Source: Lachnospiraceae bacterium (GTDB lineage Bacteria; Bacillota; Clostridia; Lachnospirales; Lachnospiraceae). From it: DNA of 45,998 bases. Of this stretch, positions 1-10,287 are shown one piece after another. Numbering within the stretch: position 1 is the first letter of the stretch; every line of letters starts with the position of its first letter. The notes under the pieces are model-generated. The model was given only the letters and a program-made list of their open reading frames with translations. It was not told the DNA's origin and did no database searches. The position numbers and the translations under genes are program-made. The stretch spans positions 1-45,998 of the forward strand of contig JAFPZU010000110.1 in assembly GCA_017417105.1 (NCBI GenBank), in the 5' to 3' direction.

Positions 1-485
1 CTAAGGATGATACTCCCGTGAAGAACGGCAAGAACTACAAGCTTCGGATAAAGACGACTCTGACTGCCGCGCCTGATCTGGATACCGTATATCAGGATGT
101 GACAGTGACTCCGAAACAGATAATACCGGAAGTTAAGACAACTCCGGCCAAAGCCACGGTCTTTGTAGGTGGGGATGAGGCGGCAAGAACTGTAAGCATC
201 CTTGTGAAACAGAAAGCAAAGAAACCCATGGATGCAGTGATCGAAGGCGCTGACTTTGCCAAAGGAACCTCAAAGTCGATGAAGGAGGCGTTCAAGGTAT
301 CCTATGCACAAGTGACCGATGCCGAAAAGGATGAAGATAACGACTATGTACTGGTGACTCTTGAGAAACCTTCACTCGTGAAGCCGGGTACAACCTATAC
401 CTTAAATCTTGTAACTATCTACGAGGGGCAGGCTGTTGATACCACCGGTAATAAGATAAAACTTGAGGTCACGGTGAAGAACTGA
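1..485 (+). CDS. C-terminal end of a large secreted/surface protein (partial)
   Basis: The reading frame is open from base 3 and enters from outside the window, so the real start is upstream and the GTG at 18 is probably internal. About 160 residues are visible. They are rich in Thr, Val, Lys and Asp, have no Cys, and look like beta-sandwich (Ig-like or fibronectin-like) repeats of the kind found in extracellular proteins of Gram-positive bacteria. No LPxTG motif or C-terminal membrane helix is present before the stop, so any anchoring signal would lie upstream. A strong terminator follows 36 bp after the stop, which separates it from ilvN. The family is not recognised; an extracellular location is an inference from composition. 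Confidence 0.6.
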   Translation, partial: KDDTPVKNGKNYKLRIKTTLTAAPDLDTVYQDVTVTPKQIIPEVKTTPAKATVFVGGDEAARTVSILVKQKAKKPMDAVIEGADFAKGTSKSMKEAFKVSYAQVTDAEKDEDNDYVLVTLEKPSLVKPGTTYTLNLVTIYEGQAVDTTGNKIKLEVTVKN

Positions 486-521
486 TGATTCCGATGTGTA
501 CTTATTAAACCTGATTATAAG

Positions 522-558
522 ATCCGGCGCGGATAAAACTGCGCCGGATTGACTTTTT
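522..558 (+). terminator. Rho-independent terminator of the surface-protein gene
   Basis: A perfect 9-bp stem (ATCCGGCGC at 522–530 with GCGCCGGAT at 541–549) encloses a 10-nt loop and is followed by GACTTTTTC. The last stem base is also the first base of the likely -35 box of the ilvN promoter, so terminator and promoter abut. Confidence 0.85.
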
Positions 559-577
559 CATGGCAAAACGGTATCAT
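549..577 (+). promoter_or_regulatory. Sigma-A type promoter for ilvN
   Basis: TTGACT (549–554) and TATCAT (572–577) are separated by exactly 17 bp. Transcription would start near 584, leaving a leader of only about 30 nt. That leaves no room for a T-box, leader peptide or attenuator before ilvN, and excludes the more upstream in-frame ATG at 577 as a start. Confidence 0.6.
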
Positions 578-612
578 TGCTTTTGTTTGGTTTTAGGATG
601 GATGGAGGGCTT

Positions 613-1116
613 ATGCAGAGTAAGGTTTTCCAGCTGCTCGTTGATAATACTTCGGGCGTGCTGTCAAGGATATCGGGGCTTTTTTCCAGAAGAGGTTATA
701 ATATCGAGAGTATTACCGCAGGAACCACAGCAGATCCCAAGTATACAAGGATCACGATCGTGGCTACGGGAGATGACGAGATCTTAGAGCAGATAGAGAA
801 GCAGCTTCGAAAGCTTACCGATGTCAGGAATATAAAGGAGCTTGAGCCTGACAGATCCGTATACAGGGAACTTGCAATGATCAAAGTAGAGACCGACAGC
901 CCCGACAAGAGGGTTCAGGTCGCCTCCATCGTGGATATGTTCAGGGCGAAGGTCATAGATGTGGCGGACGATTCGCTGATCGTTGAGATCGTCGGTAATA
1001 CCCAGAAGGTTGACGCCTTCATCCGCATTATGGAGGGCTATGGGATACTGGAGATCGCAAGGACCGGTATCGCCGGACTTTCAAGGGGTACGGAGGATAT
1101 AGTACAGCTTCCCTGA
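613..1116 (+). CDS. ilvN: Acetolactate synthase small (regulatory) subunit
   Basis: Regulatory subunit of acetohydroxyacid synthase, the first common enzyme of valine, leucine and isoleucine synthesis. The 167-residue product begins MQSKVFQLLVDNTSGVLSRI and shows the N-terminal ACT domain with GLFSRRGYNIESITAG, then a second C-terminal ACT-like domain; the length is normal for IlvN/IlvH. The ATG at 613 is preferred because GGAGGG (604–609) lies just upstream. An ATG at 598 is an alternative with a poorer site. The catalytic subunit gene ilvB is not next to it: upstream is an unrelated surface protein and downstream, after 134 bp, is ilvC. Probably co-transcribed with ilvC, since I see no good promoter between them. 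Confidence 0.93.
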   Translation: MQSKVFQLLVDNTSGVLSRISGLFSRRGYNIESITAGTTADPKYTRITIVATGDDEILEQIEKQLRKLTDVRNIKELEPDRSVYRELAMIKVETDSPDKRVQVASIVDMFRAKVIDVADDSLIVEIVGNTQKVDAFIRIMEGYGILEIARTGIAGLSRGTEDIVQLP

Positions 1117-1229
1117 AAAGTATAATAAGCTTATGAACCGCTGATGCTCATCCTGCCGAAAGGAAAGAAAACATAGTACCGAAGGCGGACGGAGCGTGCG
1201 GTATATAAGGATATATCATTCAATAATAA

Positions 1230-2285
<1,056 letters not shown>

Positions 2286-2309
2286 CAACCTTACGACATA
2301 TTATAACGA

Positions 2310-2339
2310 CAATCGGGCGGTGATCGCCCGATTGTTTTT
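2310..2339 (+). terminator. Rho-independent terminator after ilvC
   Basis: A perfect 10-bp stem (CAATCGGGCG at 2310–2319 with CGCCCGATTG at 2325–2334) has a 5-nt loop GTGAT and a TTTTT tail. It ends the ilvN–ilvC transcript. Confidence 0.9.
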
Positions 2340-2360
2340 GGTTGACATATATGATAAAAT
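2332..2360 (+). promoter_or_regulatory. Probable promoter for leuCD
   Basis: An extended -10 (TGA followed by TAAAAT, 2352–2360) lies 17 bp from TTGTTT (2332–2337). A perfect TTGACA at 2342–2347 lies within this span but has no good -10 at 16–18 bp, so the exact promoter is uncertain. The position just after the ilvC terminator makes a promoter here likely. Confidence 0.4.
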
Positions 2361-2399
2361 CCTAGGGTTAATGATTTTTCGACTAAAGGAGAGTTCAAG

Positions 2400-3668
2400 A
2401 TGGGAATGACGATGTCGCAGAAGATACTGGCGGCTCACGCCGGATGCCCTGAGGTAAAGGCGGGGCAGCTTATCGAGGCGGAGCTTGATCTGGTGCTTGG
2501 AAACGATATAACGACGCCGGTTGCCATAGGGGTTATGGATTCGTTTAAGAGTGACAGCGTTTTTAATAAGGACAAGATCGCTCTTGTCATGGATCACTTC
2601 ATACCGAATAAGGATATAAAATCAGCGGAAAACTGCAAATGCTGCAGGGAATTCGCCGCTAAGCATGAGATCACAAATTACTTTGACGTCGGGAAAATGG
2701 GAATAGAGCATGCGCTCCTTCCCGAAGAAGGGCTTACGGTTGCAGGAGACCTTATAATAGGCGCCGATTCCCACACCTGTACCTACGGAGCTTTAGGCGC
2801 TTTCTCAACGGGCGTGGGTTCGACCGACATGGCTGCCGGTATGGCTACCGGAAAGGCCTGGTTTAAGGTACCTGAAGCCATAAAGTTCAATATAACGGGA
2901 AAGAAAGGAGAGTTTGTATCCGGTAAGGATCTTATTCTCCATATCATAGGGATGATAGGAGTCGACGGGGCTTTATACCGCTCCATGGAGTTTACAGGAG
3001 ACGGGATAGAAGACCTTAATATCGACGACAGATTTACGATAGCGAATATGGCCATAGAAGCCGGAGGAAAGAACGGCATCTTCCCCGTGGATGCCATCGC
3101 GGAAGAATATATGAAAGCCCATGGCAAAAGGCCTTATAAGGCGTATGAAGCAGACGCTGATGCTGAATATGCAGAGGAATACACCATAGACCTTTCCGAA
3201 CTGAAGTCAACGGTTTCCTATCCACATCTTCCTTCAAATACGAAGACCATTGATGAGGCGGCAGGAGACCATATAAAGGTTGATCAGGCAGTGATAGGAA
3301 GCTGTACCAACGGACGTATATCCGATCTTCGTGTTGCCGCAAAGCTTCTTAAGGGAAAAAGTGTGGCAGACGGTGTGCGCTGCATAGTGATACCCGGAAC
3401 CCAGAAGATATATCTTGAGGCGTTGGAGGAGGGTCTTATTAAGACCTTTATAGAAGCCGGAGCCATTGTCTCAACTCCGACCTGCGGACCCTGCCTTGGG
3501 GGATACATGGGAATCCTTGCGGCAGGAGAAAGATGCATATCGACAACGAACCGGAATTTCGTAGGGCGCATGGGACATGTGGATTCGGAGGTTTATCTCG
3601 CAAGCCCCGCAGTTGCCGCGGCGTCAGCCGTTACCGGGTTTATTACCGATCCCCAGGAGGTGGCATGA
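2400..3668 (+). CDS. leuC: 3-isopropylmalate dehydratase large subunit
   Basis: Aconitase-family [4Fe-4S] enzyme of leucine synthesis that isomerises 2- to 3-isopropylmalate together with LeuD. The 422-residue length is that of the shorter LeuC/HacA type. The cluster ligands are visible as Cys302 in GSCTNGR and Cys362/Cys365 in TCGPC. The substrate motif [18 protein letters not shown] lies near residue 121. AAAGGAGAG ends 6 nt before the ATG. The leuD start follows directly at the stop, so the two subunits are translationally coupled. Neither leuA nor leuB is in the window. Homoaconitase or dimethylmalate dehydratase are possible relatives, but the ilvC context favours leucine. Confidence 0.93.
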   Translation: MGMTMSQKILAAHAGCPEVKAGQLIEAELDLVLGNDITTPVAIGVMDSFKSDSVFNKDKIALVMDHFIPNKDIKSAENCKCCREFAAKHEITNYFDVGKMGIEHALLPEEGLTVAGDLIIGADSHTCTYGALGAFSTGVGSTDMAAGMATGKAWFKVPEAIKFNITGKKGEFVSGKDLILHIIGMIGVDGALYRSMEFTGDGIEDLNIDDRFTIANMAIEAGGKNGIFPVDAIAEEYMKAHGKRPYKAYEADADAEYAEEYTIDLSELKSTVSYPHLPSNTKTIDEAAGDHIKVDQAVIGSCTNGRISDLRVAAKLLKGKSVADGVRCIVIPGTQKIYLEALEEGLIKTFIEAGAIVSTPTCGPCLGGYMGILAAGERCISTTNRNFVGRMGHVDSEVYLASPAVAAASAVTGFITDPQEVA

Positions 3669-4153
3669 TGGAAGCTAAGGGAAGAGTGTTCAAATACGGC
3701 GATAATGTGGATACGGATGTGATAATCCCTGCCAGATATCTTGCCATACAGGATAAAAAGGAACTTGCCTCCCACTGCATGGAGGATATAGATAAAGAGT
3801 TTGTAGGAAAGGTTAAGGCAGGAGACATAATGGTGGCCGGAGCAAACTTCGGATGCGGCTCCTCCAGGGAGCATGCGCCGATGGTGATCAAAGAATCCGG
3901 GGTGTCCTGCGTTATAGCAAAGACCTTTGCCAGAATTTTTTTCAGAAACGCGATCAATATCGGACTCCCTATCATCGAATGCACCGAAGCCTCGGAAGGA
4001 ATAGCGCCCGGGGATGAGGTAGAGATAGATTTTGACAGCGGGAAGATAACGGATATCACTACCGGAAAGAGCTATCAGGGAACTCCTTTCCCGGCTTTCA
4101 TGCAGGGGATAATAAACGCCGGCGGTCTTGTTAATTATATCAACGAGGGTTAA
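3668..4153 (+). CDS. leuD: 3-isopropylmalate dehydratase small subunit
   Basis: Swivelling small subunit that completes the LeuCD active site. The 161-residue protein has the family signatures [17 protein letters not shown] at the start and [14 protein letters not shown] in the middle. Two ATG codons in tandem (3665 and 3668) overlap the leuC stop. AGGAGG at 3655–3660 gives 7-nt spacing to the second, which I chose; starting at 3665 would add one Met. uppP begins 3 nt after the stop, so leuC–leuD–uppP form one unit. Confidence 0.93.
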   Translation: MEAKGRVFKYGDNVDTDVIIPARYLAIQDKKELASHCMEDIDKEFVGKVKAGDIMVAGANFGCGSSREHAPMVIKESGVSCVIAKTFARIFFRNAINIGLPIIECTEASEGIAPGDEVEIDFDSGKITDITTGKSYQGTPFPAFMQGIINAGGLVNYINEG

Positions 4154-4156
4154 TAA

Positions 4157-5005
4157 ATGAACATTTTTCAGGCGATAATCCTTGGGATAATACAGGGTCT
4201 TGCGGAATTTCTGCCGGTGTCATCTTCGGGACACCTGGCTATCATGCAGAATCTTCTTCATGTAGAAACCGATACCGGAATGCTTTTTGATGTGCTGCTG
4301 CATGTCGGCACTCTTACATCGATCTTCATTGTTTTCTGGAAGGATATCGTAAAGCTGATCATAGAGTTTTTCGGTATAATAGGAGATTTTTTCAGAAGAT
4401 TCAGAGATCCCAATCTTATCGTTTTAAGCTCCGGATACAGGAGATTCGTACTGCTTATAATCGTAAGCTCGATACCTACGGCAATAATAGGATATATGGC
4501 AAGGGATTTTGTGGATTATGCATCTTCCACACTTCTTCTTCCTGGAATAGGCTTGATAATCACCGCGATCCTGCTCTTTGTCTGTGACAGGATAGGTGAC
4601 GGACGCAAGGGAATAAAAAAGATATCTTATCTTAACGCTTTTGAGATAGGTATGGCGCAGGGAGTTGCGACCCTTCCCGGAATATCAAGAAGCGGTGCCA
4701 CAATAGCAGTAAGTCTGATGCTTGGGATCAAGAAGGAAACGGCAGTCAAGTATTCTTTCATCATGTCCATTCCCGCAGTTTTAGGAGCCACGCTTTTAGA
4801 GCTTAAGGATGTGTCTGATGCGACGATAGAGGTAGGGACAGTGATATCCTACCTGATAGGAATGGTAGTTGCGGCAGTAGTCGGATATTTCGCCATCAGG
4901 GTCATGATAGGCGTTGTACGCAGGAAGAGATATCTGTACTTTTCGATCTATTGTCTGATAATAGGTCTTATTGCCGTGGCAGGACATTTTATAACAAAAT
5001 CATAG
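4157..5005 (+). CDS. uppP: Undecaprenyl-diphosphatase (BacA/UppP)
   Basis: Integral membrane phosphatase that recycles undecaprenyl pyrophosphate to the monophosphate lipid carrier used for peptidoglycan and other wall polymers; it is linked to bacitracin resistance. The 282 residues are almost entirely hydrophobic helices. The two inverted-repeat signature motifs are present: EFLPVSSSGHL (residues 17–27, with catalytic Glu17, Ser and His26) and PGISRSGAT (about 174–182). It starts 3 nt after leuD, an arrangement that links it to the transcript rather than to leucine synthesis. Confidence 0.95.
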   Translation: MNIFQAIILGIIQGLAEFLPVSSSGHLAIMQNLLHVETDTGMLFDVLLHVGTLTSIFIVFWKDIVKLIIEFFGIIGDFFRRFRDPNLIVLSSGYRRFVLLIIVSSIPTAIIGYMARDFVDYASSTLLLPGIGLIITAILLFVCDRIGDGRKGIKKISYLNAFEIGMAQGVATLPGISRSGATIAVSLMLGIKKETAVKYSFIMSIPAVLGATLLELKDVSDATIEVGTVISYLIGMVVAAVVGYFAIRVMIGVVRRKRYLYFSIYCLIIGLIAVAGHFITKS

Positions 5006-5009
5006 CGGG

Positions 5010-5047
5010 CATTTCACGTTTATCAGTATACGGTTTAACGTGAAATG
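5010..5047. repeat. Perfect 11-bp inverted repeat between uppP and ftsK
   Basis: CATTTCACGTT (5010–5020) and AACGTGAAATG (5037–5047) are perfect complements around a 16-nt loop. There is no T-run after it, so it is not a standard terminator. It lies immediately before TATAGT (5049–5054), which is preceded by TGG (5046–5048) as in an extended -10. It could be an operator or an mRNA hairpin. Confidence 0.6.
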
Positions 5048-5064
5048 GTATAGTGAAGCGATAA

Positions 5065-7770
5065 ATGGCGGAAGCAAAAAAGAAGACAACAGCAAAAAAC
5101 AGCAAAAAAACTGATACAGCAAATAAAACAAACAAAAGAAAGAGTACCGGTAAGAAGGGAGCCTCAAAAACCTCCGCAGGCAGGGCAAAAAAGGGCACCC
5201 AGGAACATGACGTAACCCTGCCGAAGAGAAGAGAAAGAGCATCTTCCGAAGGGTACAGTCCTGCGTCCGAAGCCGGAATCCTCATACTGCTTGCTGTATG
5301 CGTGCTTTTATTCCTTTCCAATTTCGGAGTCATAGGAGCTGTCGGAAATGCTGCGGCGTCCTTTCTTTTCGGACTTTTCGGATCCGCAGCGTATATCTTT
5401 CCTTTCGCCCTTTTCTTCTCTGTAGTGATGCTTGTGGCAAACTTTGCAAACAGAGAGTCGGTGGTAAAGACTGTAATGATATGGCTGTCATTTCTTATCA
5501 TCGGCATGTTTTTTGCCATGGCCTGGAGCGGTGATTTTGAGACCAGAAGATCAAGCTTTGCCGGAGATCCTTTTTTCAGATACGGAATGGAACAGAAAAA
5601 AGGCGGCGGCCTGATCCCCGGACATTTTTATGCTTTTATGTCGGATGCTTTGGGATCCTTCGGAACCATCATCCTCATGATAACCGTCCTTATAATCTGC
5701 ATCGGCATGCTGACGGGAAGATCGATAATAAAGCTTATAAAGGAAAGCTCAAGAGAGGCTGCCGATTCAATAGTTGACGGCATTGAGATCAGACAGGAGG
5801 AAGCAAGGAGAAACAGGCGTAAAAGAAGACGTAGCGAGGGCATACATTACGGAAGACCTCAGGCTACGGGAGATGCAATATCAAGGCTTAAACTCAGGGA
5901 CGATGAGCCTGAATCCGATGAGATGAGGGAGCTGTCCTCCAAGGAGATGGAAAGCCTTGATGACATGGATCATTTGCTTGAAGAGAGAGTTAAGGCGATG
6001 GAGTCAGCAGATGACGGGACTTTGGCATCAGGCAAACCACAGTATGATAAGGAACCTGAGCCGGAACCTTATTATGAACCGGAACCTGAGCCCGAGCCGG
6101 AGATTATTTACGAACCGGAACCTGAACCTGAACCGGAGCCTGAACCTCAGATCATAAGGAGACCGGAGCCTGTAAGAAGGACTGAGCCGGATTCTTTTGA
6201 AAAGAAGACGCCTGAGAGGACAACGGTAAAACGTAAGGTTGCCTCCTCAAAGCTTCCCGAGGGGATAGTGCCGGAGGACGGTGAAGTATCTGATTACCGC
6301 CTGCCTCCCATAAGCCTCCTTCATGAAGGAAGCAAAAAGAAGAGAAATGCTGAAAGGGAGCACCGGGAGAAACAGAAAAAGCTTCATGACACCCTTTCAA
6401 GCTTCGGAATAGAAGTAGAAATGACCGAGGTCAGCGAAGGACCCACGGTCACAAGATATGAGATGCTTCCTGAGCCCGGAGTAAAGGTTTCAAAGATAGT
6501 CGGACTTACGGATGATATAAAGCTTGCCCTTGCGGCAGAGAGCATAAGGATAGAAGCTCCGATCCCGGGAAAGAGCGCGATAGGAATCGAGGTCCCGAAC
6601 GCGGAGAATACACCGGTCATGCTAAGGGAACTCATTGATTCCCCGGAGTTTAAGAATTCGAAGTCTAAAATATCCTTTGCCGTAGGCAAGGATATAGGCG
6701 GGAAGCCCGTGATATTCGATATAGCGAAGATGCCCCATGTGCTTATCGCGGGAGCAACGGGAGCCGGTAAGTCGGTATGTATAAATACGATAATAATGAG
6801 CATCCTTTACAAGGCAAAGCCGGATGAAGTAAAGCTCATGATGATAGATCCCAAGATAGTCGAGCTTTCGATCTACAACGGGATACCGCATCTTATGACA
6901 AACGTTGTGACCGATCCCCAGAAGGCTGCGGGAGCCCTTAACTGGAGCGTCATAGAGATGGATCGAAGATACGGGGAATTCGCAGAGCATGCGGTCAGGG
7001 ATCTTAAGGGGTATAATGCCATGGCTGCAAAGCAGGGGCTGCCTTTAATGCCCCAGATAGTGATCATAGTCGATGAGCTTGCCGACCTTATGATGACAGC
7101 CAAGTCCGACGTGGAGACGGCTATCGTCCGTCTGGCGCAGAAGGCAAGGGCTGCGGGAATGCACCTTATAATCGCGACCCAGAGACCGTCGGTTGATGTC
7201 ATTACGGGACTTATTAAAGCTAATATGCCAAGCCGTGTGGCCTTTACGGTGACGTCCGGTACTGATTCAAGGACCATCCTTGATATGGTGGGTGCCGAGA
7301 AACTTCTGGGAAAAGGAGACATGCTGTTTTATCCCGTGGGTGCTCCTAAGCCTTCCAGGGTACAGGGAGCCTTTGTATCCGATGAGGAAGTTGAGCAGGT
7401 CGCGGAGTTTATAAGAGCCCAGAAGAAGGAAGAGGAAAAGCAGGAGGATATCGCATCCGAGATAGAGAAGGTTCAAAGCAGCGGCGGAGGATCCGCAAAG
7501 GGAGCGCCCTCAGCTTCAGGGCAGGGGAGCGCTTCGGACGGAGAAGACGAGATGTTCATGCAGGCTGCGGAATATACGGTTAATCTCGATAAGGAGACTG
7601 TATCCATAGGGCTTTTGCAGAGGAGGTTCAGGCTTGGCTTTAACAGGGCTGCAAGAATAATGGACAGGCTCTCCGAGGAAGGCATAGTCGGAGAAGAGAT
7701 GGGAACCAAGGGACGCAGAGTCATTATGACTCCCGAGCAGTTTGAGACATATAAGGAGGAGAACGGTTGA
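5065..7770 (+). CDS. ftsK: DNA translocase FtsK/SpoIIIE
   Basis: Membrane-anchored hexameric motor that pumps chromosomal DNA through the division (or sporulation) septum. The 901 residues comprise a Lys/Thr-rich cytoplasmic head (about 1–65), about four transmembrane helices (about 70–220), a long charged linker with a Glu-Pro repeat tract (about 330–370), the alpha/beta motor with Walker A GATGAGKS (563–570) and Walker [12 protein letters not shown] (about 665), and the C-terminal winged-helix gamma domain (about 825–895) that reads KOPS/SRS sites. No good Shine–Dalgarno sequence precedes the ATG, which is unusual here. Its last codons overlap the TTG start of fhs. Confidence 0.95.
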   Translation: MAEAKKKTTAKNSKKTDTANKTNKRKSTGKKGASKTSAGRAKKGTQEHDVTLPKRRERASSEGYSPASEAGILILLAVCVLLFLSNFGVIGAVGNAAASFLFGLFGSAAYIFPFALFFSVVMLVANFANRESVVKTVMIWLSFLIIGMFFAMAWSGDFETRRSSFAGDPFFRYGMEQKKGGGLIPGHFYAFMSDALGSFGTIILMITVLIICIGMLTGRSIIKLIKESSREAADSIVDGIEIRQEEARRNRRKRRRSEGIHYGRPQATGDAISRLKLRDDEPESDEMRELSSKEMESLDDMDHLLEERVKAMESADDGTLASGKPQYDKEPEPEPYYEPEPEPEPEIIYEPEPEPEPEPEPQIIRRPEPVRRTEPDSFEKKTPERTTVKRKVASSKLPEGIVPEDGEVSDYRLPPISLLHEGSKKKRNAEREHREKQKKLHDTLSSFGIEVEMTEVSEGPTVTRYEMLPEPGVKVSKIVGLTDDIKLALAAESIRIEAPIPGKSAIGIEVPNAENTPVMLRELIDSPEFKNSKSKISFAVGKDIGGKPVIFDIAKMPHVLIAGATGAGKSVCINTIIMSILYKAKPDEVKLMMIDPKIVELSIYNGIPHLMTNVVTDPQKAAGALNWSVIEMDRRYGEFAEHAVRDLKGYNAMAAKQGLPLMPQIVIIVDELADLMMTAKSDVETAIVRLAQKARAAGMHLIIATQRPSVDVITGLIKANMPSRVAFTVTSGTDSRTILDMVGAEKLLGKGDMLFYPVGAPKPSRVQGAFVSDEEVEQVAEFIRAQKKEEEKQEDIASEIEKVQSSGGGSAKGAPSASGQGSASDGEDEMFMQAAEYTVNLDKETVSIGLLQRRFRLGFNRAARIMDRLSEEGIVGEEMGTKGRRVIMTPEQFETYKEENG

Positions 7771-9437
7771 AGACGGATATAGAGATAGCTCAGGAAGCGA
7801 CTCTTTTACACATAAAGGATGTTGCGAAAAAGCTTGATATCCCGGAAGACGGTCTTGAGTTTTACGGGAAATACAAGGCAAAGATCTCTGATGAATATAT
7901 AAGGTCGCTTACGGGAAGGCCTGAAGGGAAGCTTGTTCTTGTTACGGCAGTTAATCCGACCCCGGCAGGGGAAGGCAAGACAACCCAGACCATAGGCATA
8001 GGCGAAGCCATGGGAAGGCTTAATAAGAAGGCTGTCACAGTGCTTAGAGAGCCTTCCTTAGGTCCCTGTTTCGGTATAAAGGGCGGCGCTGCAGGAGGCG
8101 GCATGGCACAGGCTGTTCCCATGGAGGATCTTAATCTTCACTTTACCGGAGACTTTCATGCCATAACCTATGCAAACAATTTATGCGCGGCTTTGCTTGA
8201 TAACCACATCCAGCAGGGAAATGAGCTTAGGATAGATACCAGAAGGATAGTGCTTAAAAGATGTCTTGACTTAAACGACAGGGCTCTCAGAAATGTGGTC
8301 ATAGGGCTTGGTTCGAAAGCTGACGGCTTCGTCAGGGAGGATCATTTTACCATAACCGTGGCTTCCGAAGTAATGGCTGTATTCTGCCTTGCTTCCGATA
8401 TGGATGATCTAAAGAGAAGACTATCTGAAATGATAGTAGCCTATGATCTTGACGGCAATAAGGTTACGGCTTCCGATATCAAGGCTGTAGGCGCAATGGC
8501 GGCTCTCCTTAAGGATGCAATAAAACCGAACCTTATACAGACCCTGGAGCATACTCCCGTCATAGTCCACGGGGGACCTTTTGCCAATATCGCCCATGGC
8601 TGCAATTCGGTCATTGCAACAAAAACCGCCCTGAAGCTTGCGGATATAGTAATAACGGAAGCGGGCTTTGGCGCAGATCTTGGAGCAGAGAAATTCTTTG
8701 ATATAAAATGCAGGATGGCAGGTCTTGTTCCTTCGGCGGCGGTGCTTGTTGCAACCGTAAGGGCAATAAAATATCACGGCGGGGTTCCAAAGGATGAGCT
8801 GAAGGATCCGGATGTAGAAGCTTTGAAAAGGGGAATAGTAAATCTCGGAAGGCATATCGATAACCTGAAAAAATACGGAGTGCCTGTTATAGTAACCCTC
8901 AATGCTTTTGATACCGACAGCGAGGAAGAAAAGGCCTTTATCAGTGATTTCGTAAAGAAAAAAGGGTGCGAATTTTCTTATTCCAAAGCATGGGGCGAGG
9001 GAGGAGAAGGAGCCCTGGATCTTGCGGAAAAGATAATAAATGCGCTTGATGAAGAAAAAGCGGACTTTAAGGTACTGTATCCTGATGAAATGTCAATAAA
9101 GGAAAAGATAGAAACAATAGCCCGGGAGATTTACGGGGCAAAGAATGCAGATATTTCGGCAAAGGCATTAAGGGAAATAGAAGCCATAGAGAAGATGGGA
9201 TGCGGGAGTGTACCTGTCTGCATGGCAAAGACGCAGTATTCCTTTTCGGATGACCCGTCGCTTTTAGGGGCGCCGGAAGGCTTTACCTTAAGGGTACGGG
9301 ATGTATATCTTTCGGCAGGTGCCGGTTTTGCGGTAGCTCTTACCGGGGATATAATGACGATGCCGGGACTTTCAAAAAATCCTGCGGCTTATGATATCAA
9401 TGTGGGAGACGACGGAAAGATAAGAGGGCTTTTTTAA
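7767..9437 (+). CDS. fhs: Formate–tetrahydrofolate ligase
   Basis: ATP-dependent formation of 10-formyl-THF from formate and THF, feeding one-carbon units to purines, fMet-tRNA and, in acetogens, the Wood–Ljungdahl methyl branch. The 556 residues match the family length. The ATP-binding loop TPAGEGKTT is at about 65–73, followed by [19 protein letters not shown]. The start is a TTG at 7767 inside the ftsK stop region; AAGGAGGA (7753–7760) lies at correct spacing, which supports the rare codon. folD follows with a one-base overlap (TAATG), so the two folate enzymes are made together. Confidence 0.95.
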   Translation: MKTDIEIAQEATLLHIKDVAKKLDIPEDGLEFYGKYKAKISDEYIRSLTGRPEGKLVLVTAVNPTPAGEGKTTQTIGIGEAMGRLNKKAVTVLREPSLGPCFGIKGGAAGGGMAQAVPMEDLNLHFTGDFHAITYANNLCAALLDNHIQQGNELRIDTRRIVLKRCLDLNDRALRNVVIGLGSKADGFVREDHFTITVASEVMAVFCLASDMDDLKRRLSEMIVAYDLDGNKVTASDIKAVGAMAALLKDAIKPNLIQTLEHTPVIVHGGPFANIAHGCNSVIATKTALKLADIVITEAGFGADLGAEKFFDIKCRMAGLVPSAAVLVATVRAIKYHGGVPKDELKDPDVEALKRGIVNLGRHIDNLKKYGVPVIVTLNAFDTDSEEEKAFISDFVKKKGCEFSYSKAWGEGGEGALDLAEKIINALDEEKADFKVLYPDEMSIKEKIETIAREIYGAKNADISAKALREIEAIEKMGCGSVPVCMAKTQYSFSDDPSLLGAPEGFTLRVRDVYLSAGAGFAVALTGDIMTMPGLSKNPAAYDINVGDDGKIRGLF

Positions 9438-10285
9438 TGGCTAAGATAATAGACGGAAAAAAGATATCCCAGGAGATTAAGGATGAGATAAAAGCTGAGA
9501 TAGAGAGGGATGGCATAAAAGCCTGTCTTGCGGTCATAATTGCAGGTTCTGATCCGGCCTCCCAGGTGTATGTGAAGAATAAGAAAACCGCCTGCGAATA
9601 CTGCGGGATAAGATCCTTATCCTACGAGCTTCCTGAAGATACAAAAGAAGATGAGCTTTTGGCGCTCATAAAGAAGCTGAATGAAGATCCTGAGGTTGAC
9701 GGTATCCTGGTGCAGCTTCCCGTGCCGGAGCATATCGATGAAGACAGGATCATAGAGGCAATTGATCCTGCAAAGGATGTGGACGGTTTTTCAAGAAGAT
9801 CCGTCGGAGCTTTGAGCATAGGGAGCAATGGTTTTGTTTCTTGTACTCCGGCAGGTATAATAGAGCTTTTGAAGCGAAGCGGCATAGAGATGGAGGGGAA
9901 GGAATGTGTGGTCATGGGGAGATCCAATATAGTGGGAAAGCCCATGGCGATGCTGATGCTCAGGGAAAATGCCACGGTGACCGTGGTGCATTCAAGAACC
10001 AGGCATATAGAGGATATATGCCGAAGGGCTGATATACTGATAGTGGCTATAGGAAAACCCAGGATGATAACCCACGACTATGTAAAAGACGGGGCAGTTA
10101 TAATCGATGTCGGGATACACCGCCTTGATCCCGGGAAAAACGGCGGAAGGAAACTGTGCGGAGATGTGGATTATGAAGACGTGGAACCCCTTGCTTCATA
10201 CATTACCCCCGTTCCCGGAGGCGTAGGTCCCATGACCATAGCCATGCTTATGAAAAACGTGCTTAAGTCTGCAAAGGAAAAATAA
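9437..10285 (+). CDS. folD: Methylene-THF dehydrogenase / methenyl-THF cyclohydrolase
   Basis: Bifunctional enzyme interconverting 5,10-methylene-THF and 10-formyl-THF with NADP. The 282-residue protein shows the YVxxK motif with catalytic Lys49, the segment VDGILVQLPVPEHID, the Rossmann motif VVMGRSNIVGKPMA and the C-terminal TPVPGGVGPMT signature. It is coupled to fhs by a one-base overlap, and the two together form a reversible formate-to-methylene-THF route. Confidence 0.96.
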   Translation: MAKIIDGKKISQEIKDEIKAEIERDGIKACLAVIIAGSDPASQVYVKNKKTACEYCGIRSLSYELPEDTKEDELLALIKKLNEDPEVDGILVQLPVPEHIDEDRIIEAIDPAKDVDGFSRRSVGALSIGSNGFVSCTPAGIIELLKRSGIEMEGKECVVMGRSNIVGKPMAMLMLRENATVTVVHSRTRHIEDICRRADILIVAIGKPRMITHDYVKDGAVIIDVGIHRLDPGKNGGRKLCGDVDYEDVEPLASYITPVPGGVGPMTIAMLMKNVLKSAKEK

Positions 10286-10287
10286 GA

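Noticed and set aside
2342..2347. The perfect TTGACA as the -35 of leuC
   Set aside because: No acceptable -10 lies 16–18 bp downstream; the overlapping extended -10 with TTGTTT scores better, though neither is proven.
6050..6170. DNA tandem repeat in ftsK
   Set aside because: It is the coding sequence of a Glu-Pro linker with varied codons, common in FtsK linkers, not an independent repeat element.
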